Position numbers and translations under genes: made by a program
Notes under the pieces: model-generated
What the model saw: only the letters and a program-made list of their open reading frames with translations
Told to the model about the DNA's origin: nothing
Database searches by the model: none
Shown here: positions 1-9,180 of the stretch, piece by piece
How the letters are laid out: each line of letters starts with the position of its first letter
How positions within the stretch are numbered: the first letter of the stretch is position 1
Assembly (NCBI GenBank): GCA_002433485.1
Contig: DJIF01000127.1
Span: 33,920-97,919 of the forward strand
Length of the DNA stretch: 64,000 nucleotides
Source: Deltaproteobacteria bacterium UBA6601
Lineage (GTDB): Bacteria > Myxococcota_A > UBA796 > UBA9615
Direction of reading: 5' to 3'

Positions 1-952
1 CGATGGCAGCGCGCAGGTCGAGGTCCTCGCTGCCTGCCCATGGTAAGTGACCTGTCTTGACGGCGCTCATGTACTTGCGTGGCAGCCGCAGGTTCCACCA
101 GCGCCGGCCCAGACCTGCTGCTCCCCCCTTGGCGGTAAAGCCATGGGCCCCAGCGCCAAGCCCAAGCCAGCCGCGACCTTCCCAGTACAGCCGATTGTGC
201 CGGCAGCTGTGATCGGTACGGGCGAAGTTGGACACTTCGTAGCGCTCAAAGCCCCGTGCTGAGGTTTCCTCCAAAGCGCTGATGTACATGTCCCGGAGCA
301 ATCCTTCGTTGGGAAGGGGTAGCTTGCCTTCGGCGCGGAGCCTGGCGTAGGGGGTGCCCTCTTCAATGGTCAGGTTGTACAGGGAGAGGTGCTCAGCGCC
401 GCAGCTTAAAGCCTGCTCCAGATCTGCTCGCCAGTGACAGAGCTGCTGTCCGGTGACTCCGTACATCAGGTCGACGCTCAGGGAGCGAAAGTCGCACTTG
501 AGAGCTTGCTCGATGGTCTCGCGGGTCTGGGCGACGCTGTGGTCGCGCCCGAGTACTGCAAGCTGTTCATCGCGAAAGCTCTGACTGCCCAGGCTGAGGC
601 GGGTGATGCCCAGCTTTCGGTATGCCGAGAGTCGTGCCCCATCAACCGTGCCAGGGTTCACTTCGAAGCTGATCTCAGTCTGGTCATCGATGCCGTAGAG
701 TTTATGGATGCTCTCCAGGGTCCTGCCGACCTCGTTGGGTGGCAGCAGGCTCGGTGTCCCTCCGCCAAAGTAAATGCTCCTCAGCGGTTCTCCTGCTGGA
801 TTCGGCTCTTGCGCCGCGTGGAGCTGCAGTTCGGCTCGGACTGCCTGCATGTAGTCGGGGATTAAGGACTCCATTCCCGTGTAGGTGTTGAAGTCACAGT
901 AGGGACATCTTCGTCCGCAGAACGGGATGTGCAGGTAGATTCCACAGGCCAT
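1..952 (-). CDS. hemW: HemW-type radical SAM protein (partial)
   Basis: Radical SAM protein of the HemW (YggW) family, now regarded as a heme chaperone rather than a true coproporphyrinogen oxidase. Reading the minus strand from ATG 952 gives an open frame to the window edge (317 codons, C-terminus missing). Cys12, Cys16 and Cys19 form the CxxxCxxC iron-sulfur motif in FCGRRCPYCDF. The residue after the last Cys pair is Phe, as in HemW, whereas HemN has a fourth Cys (CxC). GGGTPS (63-68), EVNPGT (97-102) and LGSQSF (121-126) are the usual SAM-binding landmarks. An in-frame ATG three codons upstream (961) is an alternative start. The gene diverges from the lipoprotein at 1005. Other frames here are shadows. 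Confidence 0.93.
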   Translation of the reverse strand, partial: MACGIYLHIPFCGRRCPYCDFNTYTGMESLIPDYMQAVRAELQLHAAQEPNPAGEPLRSIYFGGGTPSLLPPNEVGRTLESIHKLYGIDDQTEISFEVNPGTVDGARLSAYRKLGITRLSLGSQSFRDEQLAVLGRDHSVAQTRETIEQALKCDFRSLSVDLMYGVTGQQLCHWRADLEQALSCGAEHLSLYNLTIEEGTPYARLRAEGKLPLPNEGLLRDMYISALEETSARGFERYEVSNFARTDHSCRHNRLYWEGRGWLGLGAGAHGFTAKGGAAGLGRRWWNLRLPRKYMSAVKTGHLPWAGSEDLDLRAAI

Positions 953-1004
953 GCGCTCCATCCTGCCCGAGCCCTCCTTTTCTGTCCCTACCCAAGGTCT
1001 GTCG

Positions 1005-2870
1005 ATGCCAGGTGTACAGGACTCCCGCCAATGGTGTCTTGCTGCTTTGGTGGGGCCCTGGTCGCTACTTTGGCTTGCCCTTTTGGTCCTGTTGTTGAGT
1101 GGTTGCGGTACATCGCGTCGAGCGGTGCCCGAATTGCAGTGGCTGCAGGGGCAGCCGGTGCTGGTTTTGGATGAGGGGAGCTCGAAGGTCAAGCTTGAGG
1201 GGCTGGCTGCGGGGGCGGGGCCTGGCCTGGTTCGGGATGCCGAGGCTGATTCGACCCGTCTGCGCCGAGCCTTGAGCTTGTTGCCTGTGCGCAGCTGGCC
1301 GGCTGAGGTCGATGATGCTCTGGCTGGGGTTATTCAGCGTGGTGCAGCACCATCTTCAGCCCTGCGCGAGCTGGCCGAGCAGCGCCGCCTGCCCTGGCTG
1401 TTAGTTCGGAGCGAGAGTGGCTTACGACTGGAGACGACCCGCTCTGCTGAGATCCTGTGGCAGCTGAAGCTGGAGGGTAAAGCTGCACTGAAGCGGGTTG
1501 TTGGCCGGTTGATGCGGGCCATCGAGGGCACTGCGCCGAGTCGCGAGGCAGGGCCAGTGCGCGTGTCGCAGACTCGCCTGGCCCCACCCGAAGTGCTCGC
1601 TTCCTTACGGCTAGAGGCAGTCGAAGGCAGCGGCCCAGACCACCTCAAGCAGGCTCAGAGCGCGGTGCAGCGTTGGCCTGCAGACCCAGCAGTCCGTGTT
1701 CATGAGGTGTTGGCCAGCTCGCCGGGCAGCCCGGAGCTTGCCGCGCTCAAGCTGGCTCACGCTCTCAATCCTTTGGGGGAGAGTGAGCTCCTTGCACTGG
1801 CTCTTCTGGCCGAACAGCGCGCGCGTGACAGCCGAGCTCTCCGTTGGCGCGGCCTGCTCAGCGCGCTCTACCCGAAGCGAATTGACTATCTGCCTGCCCT
1901 CGCCGACCAGCTGGCTGCACATGGAGACCGAGATGCAGCGGTCGCACTGCTGCGGTCGGGCGGCGCACTGGTGGATTCTGGCTTACGCAAGCTGCCGTCT
2001 GGAACCGCCCCTCACCAACGGCCAGAGGCGCTGCCGGCCGCGGATTTGCGCTTCTACCTTGCCTGGTTTCTGGCCGCCGGCGGTGGCTGGGAGCTGGCTG
2101 CGCACAATTATCTTGAGGCAGAACAGCTCTATGAAAGGTTAGGCCGGCCGGTGGAGCGGGGTGATGCGCTTAACAACGCAGGAGTGGCGATGGTTGAGGT
2201 CGGACGGCCCCTGGCAGCGATGTCCTCATTACGCCGGGCTGTGGCCTTGCGGGAAGCGCATCGCGGCCCTGAGCGGGTTGCCACATCACGCTACAACCTG
2301 GCTCGCGCAGCTGCAGACGCAGGACGCCATGCTCAGGCCCTTGAGGCTTATGCGGAAGCTGCTTCGGATTACGATCGGGCGGGTCGTCTTGAGGAGGGCA
2401 GTGAGACCTTGATCGAGCGGCTGGAGCTGCTGGCCAGACAGGGGAAAATCGGCCCCCTTGAGCGGGCCGCTGAGGGCTTGTTCCAGCGCCTCGGCTCGGA
2501 GCCTTCAGAGCTGCTGGCCAACCTATGGACTGAGCTTGGTAGGGGCAGACATCTGCTCGGCGCCCACGAGGCGGCCCTGATTGCTCACCAGCGTGCTCTC
2601 GCATTGTGGAAGGGCTTGGGTAGCCGGCTGGAAGAGGGTCAGTCTCTGTACCTTGCGGCTTTGCCTCAGGTGGCATTGATGCGCCTGGACGAAGCTCACC
2701 ATTCACTGATCGCCGCGTTGCGCATAGCGGTCGAGTTGGGGGACTCGAGCTCAATGGTGGCGATCCGGGATCAGCTTGGCTTGCTTGGCCAGTTGATCAA
2801 AGTTCAGGGTGGGGAGGTACCCGCGGTAGAGCCTGAACTACGAATCTGGCTCGAGCCGCCTGCGCCCTAG
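1005..2870 (+). CDS. TPR-repeat lipoprotein
   Basis: Predicted lipoprotein of 621 residues with a tetratricopeptide-repeat body. I chose ATG 1005 over the upstream in-frame ATG 951 because AAGG lies seven bases before it and because 951 would overlap the hemW start. A hydrophobic stretch (residues 19-31) leads to a lipobox, LLSGC, with Cys34 as the lipidated residue. Helical TPR-like repeats fill the second half (about 370-600), for example the segments starting GDALNNAGVAM, ATSRYNLARAA and LGAHEAALIAHQRAL. Residues 40-330 have no motif I recognise. It is probably a periplasmic scaffold tethered to a membrane. It converges with the operon ending at 2890, only 19 bases away. The specific partner is unknown. 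Confidence 0.85.
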   Translation: MPGVQDSRQWCLAALVGPWSLLWLALLVLLLSGCGTSRRAVPELQWLQGQPVLVLDEGSSKVKLEGLAAGAGPGLVRDAEADSTRLRRALSLLPVRSWPAEVDDALAGVIQRGAAPSSALRELAEQRRLPWLLVRSESGLRLETTRSAEILWQLKLEGKAALKRVVGRLMRAIEGTAPSREAGPVRVSQTRLAPPEVLASLRLEAVEGSGPDHLKQAQSAVQRWPADPAVRVHEVLASSPGSPELAALKLAHALNPLGESELLALALLAEQRARDSRALRWRGLLSALYPKRIDYLPALADQLAAHGDRDAAVALLRSGGALVDSGLRKLPSGTAPHQRPEALPAADLRFYLAWFLAAGGGWELAAHNYLEAEQLYERLGRPVERGDALNNAGVAMVEVGRPLAAMSSLRRAVALREAHRGPERVATSRYNLARAAADAGRHAQALEAYAEAASDYDRAGRLEEGSETLIERLELLARQGKIGPLERAAEGLFQRLGSEPSELLANLWTELGRGRHLLGAHEAALIAHQRALALWKGLGSRLEEGQSLYLAALPQVALMRLDEAHHSLIAALRIAVELGDSSSMVAIRDQLGLLGQLIKVQGGEVPAVEPELRIWLEPPAP

Positions 2871-2889
2871 TCGACGCAATTGGGTAGGT

Positions 2890-4467
2890 CTACCTGCGGA
2901 TCTCCAGGCACTCGTTAATGGTATTGACCTCGTACCAACCCAGCTCATCGAGCCAGTACTCGCCCTGGAAGGGCCAGTAGCGGTATCCCTCCGGTACGTT
3001 GGGGTCCATCTTTCGATTGGCGATCTTGTTAGCGAGCTGCCCCCGATAGGCGGCGTCATAGAGGTCTTTTTCGGCGGTGATCAGCTCGACCTTATAGATC
3101 TCCGAGTTGCCCAGATTAGCCTGCAGGGTGGCGAGCATCCCGCGGAGCTTGGCCATGGCCTCGCGACCCTTGCGCTCGGTGGCCTCGCGCTTGCGTTCAT
3201 TAAGGGCTTGCTCCAGATCGCGCCGCAGGGCGGAGCGCTCCCAGCCGGTCTTGAGTGCTGCTACCGAGTCGAGTTCACGGTCGATCCCAGCTACGTAATT
3301 ACCGATTTCGATCAGCGCCTCGTCAGTGGCAAAGTGCTGGCGAACCGGCACGGGCAGGGGAATCCCTGCGTTCTTGCGTTCGGTCTTCCAGGCGTAGAGT
3401 GCTTTGAACAGTCGGGTGGGATCCCGCTCAGCCTCTCGAATCGCCTTTTCGATGGCGTCGGCAATGGGGTAATGGCTCTCAGTAAATTCGGCGAGCATCT
3501 CCTGCCCGTCGATGTATTTGCACAGGTAGTAGAAGATCAGCACGCGCAGCAGGGTTGCTTCGGGGTGATAGACGTTGTCGAAGAATGGCGAATCGACGCT
3601 CTGCAGGTGCGACAGTGCGCCGGATAGGCGGCTCATGGCGAAGTAGGACCAGGCAGCTTCGTACATGGACTCGAACCAGAAGGCTGAGCTACGGGGGGTT
3701 CGCTCAAAGTGTTCGATGGCCCGCTCAAAATTGCCGATGGCGTAGTAGGAGCGGGCAAGGTTCAGATTTGCCAGCTGCCAGATGTTGCCGGACCTGTCGT
3801 CGCGCCGGGCGGCCGCCAGAGCCGCCGCCAGTGGGGCTATGGCATCGACAGGACGACCTTCCCGGGTCAGGACAACCCCCTCGACCATTCGTGATCGAGC
3901 GTAGTACTCGGTGTCCTTGGGCACCATGCTGAGGTAGGCCTTCGCGGCAGCCCATTGTTGATTCTCGTAGTGGAACATCCCGACCCAGTGCATGGCCGGT
4001 CCCTGAAAGCCAGCGCTGACCACTGAGGTGTCGAGCTTGGCCAAGCCGGGCGCCAGCAGCCAGCCGGCCTTCATGCGTCGCGCCAGAGAAATGGATCGTT
4101 TGATCCCGCGTGGCAGCAACTCTCCCTGCGGGTCGGCTGTGGCCAGGAAGCGGTTGTATTCTTCGATCGCGGAATAGTGCAGGCCCATCTGCTCCAAGCA
4201 GTAGGCAAGGTAGTAGCGGATGTCGGCGTGGAAGTATTCGGCCTCGGGGTCCTGCAGAACCTTGTAAAGACTAAGGCTCGACAGAGCCCATTCCTTGGAC
4301 TCGAATTGCTTGAGCGCTTTGCGCAGGCGGCGTGGCGGTTCCGGTGGTTGTTCCGGTTCCAGCTGCAGCTCGCCCTCGCTGTCGTAGCTGTCTTCAGCCT
4401 GCAACTGTGCGGGACTCAGCAACAAAGCGCTCAGCAGTGCCAGCATTGGCCAACGAAGGATGGTCAC
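2890..4467 (-). CDS. Periplasmic TPR protein, last gene of a vWA/barrel operon
   Basis: A 525-residue exported protein. The start is GTG 4467, only two bases after the preceding stop, with GGGAG six bases upstream. An N-terminal signal peptide ends near residue 24 (LLSPAQLQA, then EDS), followed by an acidic, proline-rich linker and then TPR-like helical repeats (about 45-330), including AIEEYNRFL, NLARSYYAIGNFERAIEHF and AAWSYFAMSRL. The C-terminal third contains charged helices. The gene lies behind an outer-membrane barrel and a vWA lipoprotein on the same strand, so all three are probably co-transcribed. In Myxococcus the gliding proteins GltA/GltB (barrels) and GltC (TPR) form a comparable set. 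Membership in such an envelope complex is inference, not shown by the sequence. Confidence 0.85.
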   Translation of the reverse strand: MTILRWPMLALLSALLLSPAQLQAEDSYDSEGELQLEPEQPPEPPRRLRKALKQFESKEWALSSLSLYKVLQDPEAEYFHADIRYYLAYCLEQMGLHYSAIEEYNRFLATADPQGELLPRGIKRSISLARRMKAGWLLAPGLAKLDTSVVSAGFQGPAMHWVGMFHYENQQWAAAKAYLSMVPKDTEYYARSRMVEGVVLTREGRPVDAIAPLAAALAAARRDDRSGNIWQLANLNLARSYYAIGNFERAIEHFERTPRSSAFWFESMYEAAWSYFAMSRLSGALSHLQSVDSPFFDNVYHPEATLLRVLIFYYLCKYIDGQEMLAEFTESHYPIADAIEKAIREAERDPTRLFKALYAWKTERKNAGIPLPVPVRQHFATDEALIEIGNYVAGIDRELDSVAALKTGWERSALRRDLEQALNERKREATERKGREAMAKLRGMLATLQANLGNSEIYKVELITAEKDLYDAAYRGQLANKIANRKMDPNVPEGYRYWPFQGEYWLDELGWYEVNTINECLEIRR

Positions 4468-4469
4468 GG

Positions 4470-5219
4470 TCAGCTCCCGCGTCCGGTGAAGAAAGCCAGA
4501 CCAATGCCGAACTGAAAGTTGTTGCGGGCAGTGACCTTGCCGGAGTAGGTGCGGCGCTCGATAGAGATGTGGTCGCGGAAGTCCAACTTGAGGGCTACTT
4601 TGGGGCTGAGGAACAGCTTTGCCCCGACCCCTACGCTGGGTCCGACGATACCGCGGAAGCCGGCATCGGCCTCAAGTCGTTGAGCCAGAAAACCGTGGGC
4701 ACCCAGAGTACCGTAGATGTCGAAGTGAATGACCTTGCTGCCACCCCAGGCCAGCTTCGCGTAAATGGGAGACCACACCACATTCACGCTGCCACCCACC
4801 AGCTGACGTGCGGCGTCTGAGCCCAGGCTGGTCAGGTTGCCGCCGGCTGCGTTGCCCAGGAAGGTGACGTCTTGCCAGTGGCCGTTGCCCCAGCCATACC
4901 CTCCCTGCGCCATGATCTCGAAGCCCAGGTTCTCGCTGGGATTCAAGGTGAGGTTGAACCCCAGCATCAGGCCTGCAGTGTAGGGGTCGAAGGGTTGGGT
5001 GCTCAGTAGGAAGCCCACTTCATGGTGGCCTCGCTTTACATAGAGATTTTTCTGCACGACCCGCACATCTTGATTTCTGAGGACGCCAACCTCTTCGACC
5101 GTGACGTCGCTGCTGTCATCAGCCTTCTTGGTGGTCTTGCGCTTGGCTGCTGAGGCCGTGGCTGGCATCACCAGAGCGAGCGCCAGGGCGGGTAGGAGAA
5201 GTCTGGCGAAGGTCTTCAT
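4470..5219 (-). CDS. Outer-membrane beta-barrel protein (OMP_myx-like)
   Basis: A 249-residue exported protein. The longest frame begins at 5261, but ATG 5219 gives a clean signal peptide (MKTFARLLLPALALALVMP, cut after TASA), so I use that. After a short basic/acidic linker, the sequence alternates polar and hydrophobic residues with many Gly and aromatic positions, as in membrane strands (GFLLSTQPF, LGFEIMAQGGYGWG, VALKLDFRDHISIE). It ends FGIGLAFFTGRGS, a terminal strand. This layout resembles the outer-membrane beta-barrel domain common in myxobacteria. It sits between the vWA lipoprotein (42 bases upstream) and the TPR protein (two bases downstream). Exact family and cargo are unproven. 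Confidence 0.8.
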   Translation of the reverse strand: MKTFARLLLPALALALVMPATASAAKRKTTKKADDSSDVTVEEVGVLRNQDVRVVQKNLYVKRGHHEVGFLLSTQPFDPYTAGLMLGFNLTLNPSENLGFEIMAQGGYGWGNGHWQDVTFLGNAAGGNLTSLGSDAARQLVGGSVNVVWSPIYAKLAWGGSKVIHFDIYGTLGAHGFLAQRLEADAGFRGIVGPSVGVGAKLFLSPKVALKLDFRDHISIERRTYSGKVTARNNFQFGIGLAFFTGRGS

Positions 5220-5260
5220 CTGTAGTGTCCGATGGGGGTGTTCGGGCGGCAGGTTTGCCA

Positions 5261-6622
5261 CTAGAAGGGCAGCTCTCGTCCGACCTGGCTGCGGCGGTCA
5301 TGGAGGGGGTAGTAGTAGATGTCCACCTGGGCGTTAAAGCCCGGTACATCTTCACCGGAGAAGCGAATGCTGCGGTCGCCGGGTGAATAGCTCCAGCCGC
5401 CTGATGGCTGGTCTACACGACTTGGTACCACCTCTCCATCGACGATTACGGTGATGGTGTCCTCGTCGGGAATCATGCTGAGCCGCCAGCCGGCAGAGAG
5501 GCCGCTGACCAGGGCGCCGATGTTGCGCAGCGACTCCTGAAAGTCGGCCAGGACACAGCTTATGGGGTCATCTTCGACCGTGGTCACCTTGATCGGACTG
5601 AACAGGCCACCGGTCATGCAGGCCATCTGCTGATAGAAGTCGATGCCGCAGACGTCCGAGCCGAATTCATTGCAAGGGCCTGGAATGCTTCGCTCGCTGC
5701 CGTCGCACCAAGCAGTTGCCGCGCTACCAGCCTGGTAGGTGGGGCCGATGGTAGCGAAGACTACCGGAGCCTCCAGTCCATCGAAGAAATCAAGGAACCA
5801 GGAGGTGCGACAGTCGCACTCGCCAAAAGTGAGCTCGGCGATGTGCTCATTCTCGCATTCATCTACCCAGGCTGGAGGCGGTAGGAAGCCATTCCTATAG
5901 GTATTGTCGCCCTCGTCGGAGACTACGATGACCACCGTTGCTGCGCCCTCGCGGAAGAAGCTTGAGTTGCAGCTTCTTTGGTCCTCAGGGACCTGCTGAC
6001 AGATGATCTTGACTGGGTCGGTGTCAGGTCGACTGTCGAGATTCTGCCAGAAGTCCGTGTCCTGTCCTTTGCACATGGCGTAGGCAGCTGCCAGCGAGCC
6101 CTGCTCGGTATTAGCTCCTGCGATTCCGACGTCAACGAGCCTGGTGAAATCCGCCAGGACGTCGTCGCTCTGGGGGGTGAGGATGGCCGGTGGCTCGCAG
6201 CTACCGGAGCCTCCTATGGGGCCCAGTGAGCGGATGTTGCCCTGGGTGCCGTTACCGCTGCTGTCGAGATCAGTGGTGGTCACGCCCATGTGGTAATTGA
6301 GGAAGCGCTCCTGGTTCTGTAGGTACTCGGCGAAGGCCACGGTGGCATCAGTGACCGAGTTGTATGCGAGCTCCTGCCCCTGCTCGGAGTCAAGGTTGGC
6401 GAACTCTGCAATGAAGTCGCCGAAGTTGGCCTGTATCTCGGCCTGGGCGCTGGCCATGGAGTTGCTGCTGTCCACTACCCAGAGGATGTCGACCTCGCTG
6501 TTGAAGTCGGCCTGCTCAAAGCGGTCGTGCACCAGCAGGTCATAGGAGTTGCACGATCCGAGCAGAGCCAGGGTGAGCGCGAGGGCTCCGAGGCGGGCTG
6601 CGGACGCGTGAAACCTGAGCAT
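5261..6622 (-). CDS. von Willebrand factor A domain lipoprotein
   Basis: A 453-residue predicted lipoprotein with lipobox LLGSC and Cys24 as the anchor. Directly behind the anchor is a vWA domain. VDILWVVDSSNSM carries an intact MIDAS DxSxS (Asp51, Ser53, Ser55), and VVIVVSDEGD supplies the conserved acidic residues after strand 4. The domain is rich in Cys (for example ECDCRTSWF, CGIDFYQQMACM), which suggests disulfides and an extracytoplasmic location. The C-terminal 90 residues look like a beta-rich domain (TITVIVDGEVVPS). The ribosome-binding site AAGGAGG is exceptionally strong, four bases before ATG. It is the first gene of a likely three-gene operon. It probably binds a protein ligand at the cell surface or in the periplasm through a bound metal ion; the ligand is unknown. 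Confidence 0.88.
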   Translation of the reverse strand: MLRFHASAARLGALALTLALLGSCNSYDLLVHDRFEQADFNSEVDILWVVDSSNSMASAQAEIQANFGDFIAEFANLDSEQGQELAYNSVTDATVAFAEYLQNQERFLNYHMGVTTTDLDSSGNGTQGNIRSLGPIGGSGSCEPPAILTPQSDDVLADFTRLVDVGIAGANTEQGSLAAAYAMCKGQDTDFWQNLDSRPDTDPVKIICQQVPEDQRSCNSSFFREGAATVVIVVSDEGDNTYRNGFLPPPAWVDECENEHIAELTFGECDCRTSWFLDFFDGLEAPVVFATIGPTYQAGSAATAWCDGSERSIPGPCNEFGSDVCGIDFYQQMACMTGGLFSPIKVTTVEDDPISCVLADFQESLRNIGALVSGLSAGWRLSMIPDEDTITVIVDGEVVPSRVDQPSGGWSYSPGDRSIRFSGEDVPGFNAQVDIYYYPLHDRRSQVGRELPF

Positions 6623-6725
6623 CTGGCCTCCTTACAGGAACAATTCGAGCCCACATGAGCGGCGAAGTGGGACGGATTCTAGGGGCAGCCCGGGCAAAGG
6701 CGCAAGCGAACCGCGCAGGGCCTGT

Positions 6726-6731
6726 TAACCT
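6726..6731 (+). promoter_or_regulatory. Possible -10 box of a leaderless transcript
   Basis: TAACCT preceded by TG and one base (extended -10 form TGTTAACCT) ends eight bases before ATG 6740. There is no Shine-Dalgarno sequence near this ATG, so transcription could begin at or next to the start codon. It lies in the 117-base divergent gap. The -35 region is not recognisable. Confidence 0.3.
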
Positions 6732-6739
6732 TGCCAGCC

Positions 6740-7798
6740 ATGACCGGCCCCACCCTTGACCAGTTGCGTGCCCAGATCGACTCGCTCAACCAGAAGTTGC
6801 TTGAGCTGCTTAACGAGCGGCTGGTCCTGGTTCAGGAAGTGCGCGAGGTCAAGGAGCGCAGCAGTCACCGTCTGTACAGCCCGGAGCGGGAGGCACAGAT
6901 GCTCGATCAGCTGCTGCTGTCCAACAAGGGGCCGCTGACTGCTGACAAGTTGCGGCGCATCTTCAAGGAGGTGTTCACTCTTTCTTTGGACCACATGGAG
7001 GCTGGCAAACGTCGGCGGCTGCGGGTCCACCGGGGTCCGGAGGATGAGGACCGGATCATCACCGTCATGGGGCATTCTATGGGTGCCGAAGCCCAGTTGA
7101 TCGCTGGGCCCTGCGCGGTGGAGTCGTTGGAGCAGTGTGATGCGGTGGCAGCCCGGCTCCAGCAGCTGGGTGGCGGCTTCCTGCGCGGTGGGGCCTTTAA
7201 GCCGCGCACTTCCCCTTACAGCTTTCAGGGCCTTGGGGTGCCGGCCTTGGAAATCCTACGGCAGGTCGCCGACCGCTATAAGCTGGCGGTTGTTACAGAG
7301 GTTCTTGACCCGCGCCATGTAGAAGCGGCAGCTCGTTTTGCCGATGTCTTCCAGGTGGGAACTCGCAACATGTACAACTATGAGCTGCTCCGCTTATTGG
7401 GCCAGGCCGGCAAGCCAGTGCTGCTCAAGCGAGGCTTTATGGCGACCCTCGAGGAATTCATCTTAGCCGCTGAGTACATCGCCAAGGAGGGTAACGAGCA
7501 GATCATCCTCTGTGAGCGCGGCATCCGCACTCATGAGCGTTGGACCCGCAACACCATCGATGTCTCCGCAGTTCCACTGTTGCGACTTGAGACTCCCTTC
7601 CCGGTGGTGGTGGATGTCAGTCACGGCACCGGGCGCAAGGACATCATGGTGCCTATGGCTCGGGCTGCCCTGGCTGCTGGCGCCCACGGGGTCATGGTGG
7701 AAGCTCACCCAACTCCTGGACTGGCGCTCTCCGACAACGCTCAGCAGATGGATCTCGACGAACTCGCCGAATTTCATCGGGCGGTGTTCTGCTCCTAG
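6740..7798 (+). CDS. aroF: Chorismate mutase / DAHP synthase fusion
   Basis: Bifunctional enzyme of 352 residues. Residues 1-90 form an AroQ-type chorismate mutase helix bundle (LDQLRAQIDSLNQKLLELLNERLVLV). From about residue 100 a type I-beta DAHP synthase follows (AGPCAVES, FKPRTSPYSFQGLG, SHGTGRKD), which condenses phosphoenolpyruvate and erythrose 4-phosphate in the first step of the shikimate pathway. In this class, as in Bacillus AroA(G), the fused mutase domain mediates feedback control by chorismate or prephenate. I chose ATG 6740 over the TTG three codons upstream. The gene stands alone between a divergent and a convergent neighbour. Other shikimate genes (aroKB, aroQ) lie 23-26 kb away. 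Confidence 0.95.
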   Translation: MTGPTLDQLRAQIDSLNQKLLELLNERLVLVQEVREVKERSSHRLYSPEREAQMLDQLLLSNKGPLTADKLRRIFKEVFTLSLDHMEAGKRRRLRVHRGPEDEDRIITVMGHSMGAEAQLIAGPCAVESLEQCDAVAARLQQLGGGFLRGGAFKPRTSPYSFQGLGVPALEILRQVADRYKLAVVTEVLDPRHVEAAARFADVFQVGTRNMYNYELLRLLGQAGKPVLLKRGFMATLEEFILAAEYIAKEGNEQIILCERGIRTHERWTRNTIDVSAVPLLRLETPFPVVVDVSHGTGRKDIMVPMARAALAAGAHGVMVEAHPTPGLALSDNAQQMDLDELAEFHRAVFCS

Positions 7799-7844
7799 GG
7801 ACCGTTTGCGCTGGTGAGTAGCTCAGTTGGCTGCCGATTGGCGC

Positions 7845-9107
7845 TCAGGCAGACGGTGGCCCAAGCAGCTCTCTGATCGCGCGAAAGGAACGCGTCACAG
7901 CGTTGGGGTGGTAACCGCCGCTGGTTTGAATTTCCTTGAACAGGTCCTTCCAGAGCGGGCTGAGGTTCTCGCGCAGACCGTCGAGGTCGTTACCTTCCAG
8001 GTAGCTGAAAATACGTTGGATGGGTTCGGGGACTTGGCCCTCCTGGTAGGCATCACCCATGTATTCGAGAATCTCTCGCAAGCGTGCCCCAACTTCATCC
8101 AGTTCATCATCAGCGGCCTCGGCCACGATCTCTTCTTCGATCTCTTGTTCAGGCGCCTCGGCGACGAACTCCTCGTCGTTGGCCTCGGCCACGGCCTCTT
8201 TGTCATCGGCCTGGGCTAAGAGCTGTGCTTCAGACTCTTGGTCAATGAGCGGAGGCTGTTCTGCTTCGGCGGGACCCAGGTCTTCGATTGCCAGGGCAGC
8301 TTCCGTGGGAAGCTCATCAATGACATCGGTAGGAGCGGTCGAGGTGGTTTCCTCGGTCGTGGGCCCTGGTTCGGGAAATTCGTCTTCTGGACTGGGGTAG
8401 TCCGAGATTTCAGGAGCTTCTAGAACTGCTGTGGTTGCGGCAGCTGCCTCCGGTTCACTGGCTGCTGCTGCGACCGCGGCTGCGGCTTCAGCCGAGTCGG
8501 GGTCTGAGCTTTTAGTCGTTACGGATTCGACTGGTTCAGGGGCAGGCTCGGGTTCATCGTCGTCTTCGCCCAGCTCCTCTTCACCGGCAGGAACTGAGAT
8601 GCTGTGGGCCCGGAGGATGGCTGCTCCTGTGGGCATCAGCGAGACAAACTCGGACAGGTTGAAGCCACCACGGAGCTTGTGCGGGCCAAGCTCGTTGCTG
8701 CACTCGATGGCTGAAGCGCGGCCTTTGAGACCGGCGGCGATGTCGACCTTGGGGGCAAGGATGACATCGGCTTCGATCTTGGCACCATTGAGATTAATGC
8801 TCTTGGCAGCGTTCATGACGCTGATCTTGAGGTTTCCGCCACTAAAGTCGACCGCCTTGGCTTCAATGCTCTGCAGACTGACCTTGCCCGTAACCGAGAC
8901 CGTACCTGCGGGTGCCGAGACTCGCTTGAGTTCGAGTGAATCGGGGCAGGCGAGCTTCACATCTCCCTTTTCGGAGGTGAGGCTGTGGAGCGGCTGAGCT
9001 GGCACGCCCTCAATGACGATGTCTCCCTGATGGTGGATGGACAGGGCCCCCTCTTCGATCTGCAGGGCGACTCCCGCTGGTAGGACTAGTGCTCCCTTAC
9101 TGGCCAT
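7845..9107 (-). CDS. Unknown protein: beta-helix-like N-terminus, Ala/Glu-rich linker, helical C-terminus
   Basis: A 420-residue protein I cannot assign. ATG 9107 is favoured: GGGGAG lies just upstream, and the longer frame (from 9230) would run into the preceding gene. There is no signal peptide, so it is probably cytoplasmic. Residues 1-175 consist of short strands spaced about 18-20 residues apart (GDIVIEG, GDVKLAC, GTVSVTG, GNLKISV), as in a small right-handed beta-helix; bactofilins have a comparable look but I see no clear bactofilin signature. Residues 185-330 are a low-complexity Ala/Glu/Pro linker. Residues 335-420 are helical (LDEVGARLREILEYM, PIQRIFSYLEGNDL). It follows three glycosyltransferases on the same strand, 74 bases after the last, and may be co-transcribed. 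A scaffold role is inference. Confidence 0.7.
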   Translation of the reverse strand: MASKGALVLPAGVALQIEEGALSIHHQGDIVIEGVPAQPLHSLTSEKGDVKLACPDSLELKRVSAPAGTVSVTGKVSLQSIEAKAVDFSGGNLKISVMNAAKSINLNGAKIEADVILAPKVDIAAGLKGRASAIECSNELGPHKLRGGFNLSEFVSLMPTGAAILRAHSISVPAGEEELGEDDDEPEPAPEPVESVTTKSSDPDSAEAAAAVAAAASEPEAAAATTAVLEAPEISDYPSPEDEFPEPGPTTEETTSTAPTDVIDELPTEAALAIEDLGPAEAEQPPLIDQESEAQLLAQADDKEAVAEANDEEFVAEAPEQEIEEEIVAEAADDELDEVGARLREILEYMGDAYQEGQVPEPIQRIFSYLEGNDLDGLRENLSPLWKDLFKEIQTSGGYHPNAVTRSFRAIRELLGPPSA

Positions 9108-9180
9108 CTGGCGCTCCCCAATGCTGCATTTCGTGCAGGTTGTTTTGATGCTGTCCGACGACAGCGAAGGGACATTGTCG

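Noticed and set aside
434..865. 143-codon plus-strand frame
   Set aside because: Antisense shadow of hemW, whose radical SAM motifs are clear on the minus strand.
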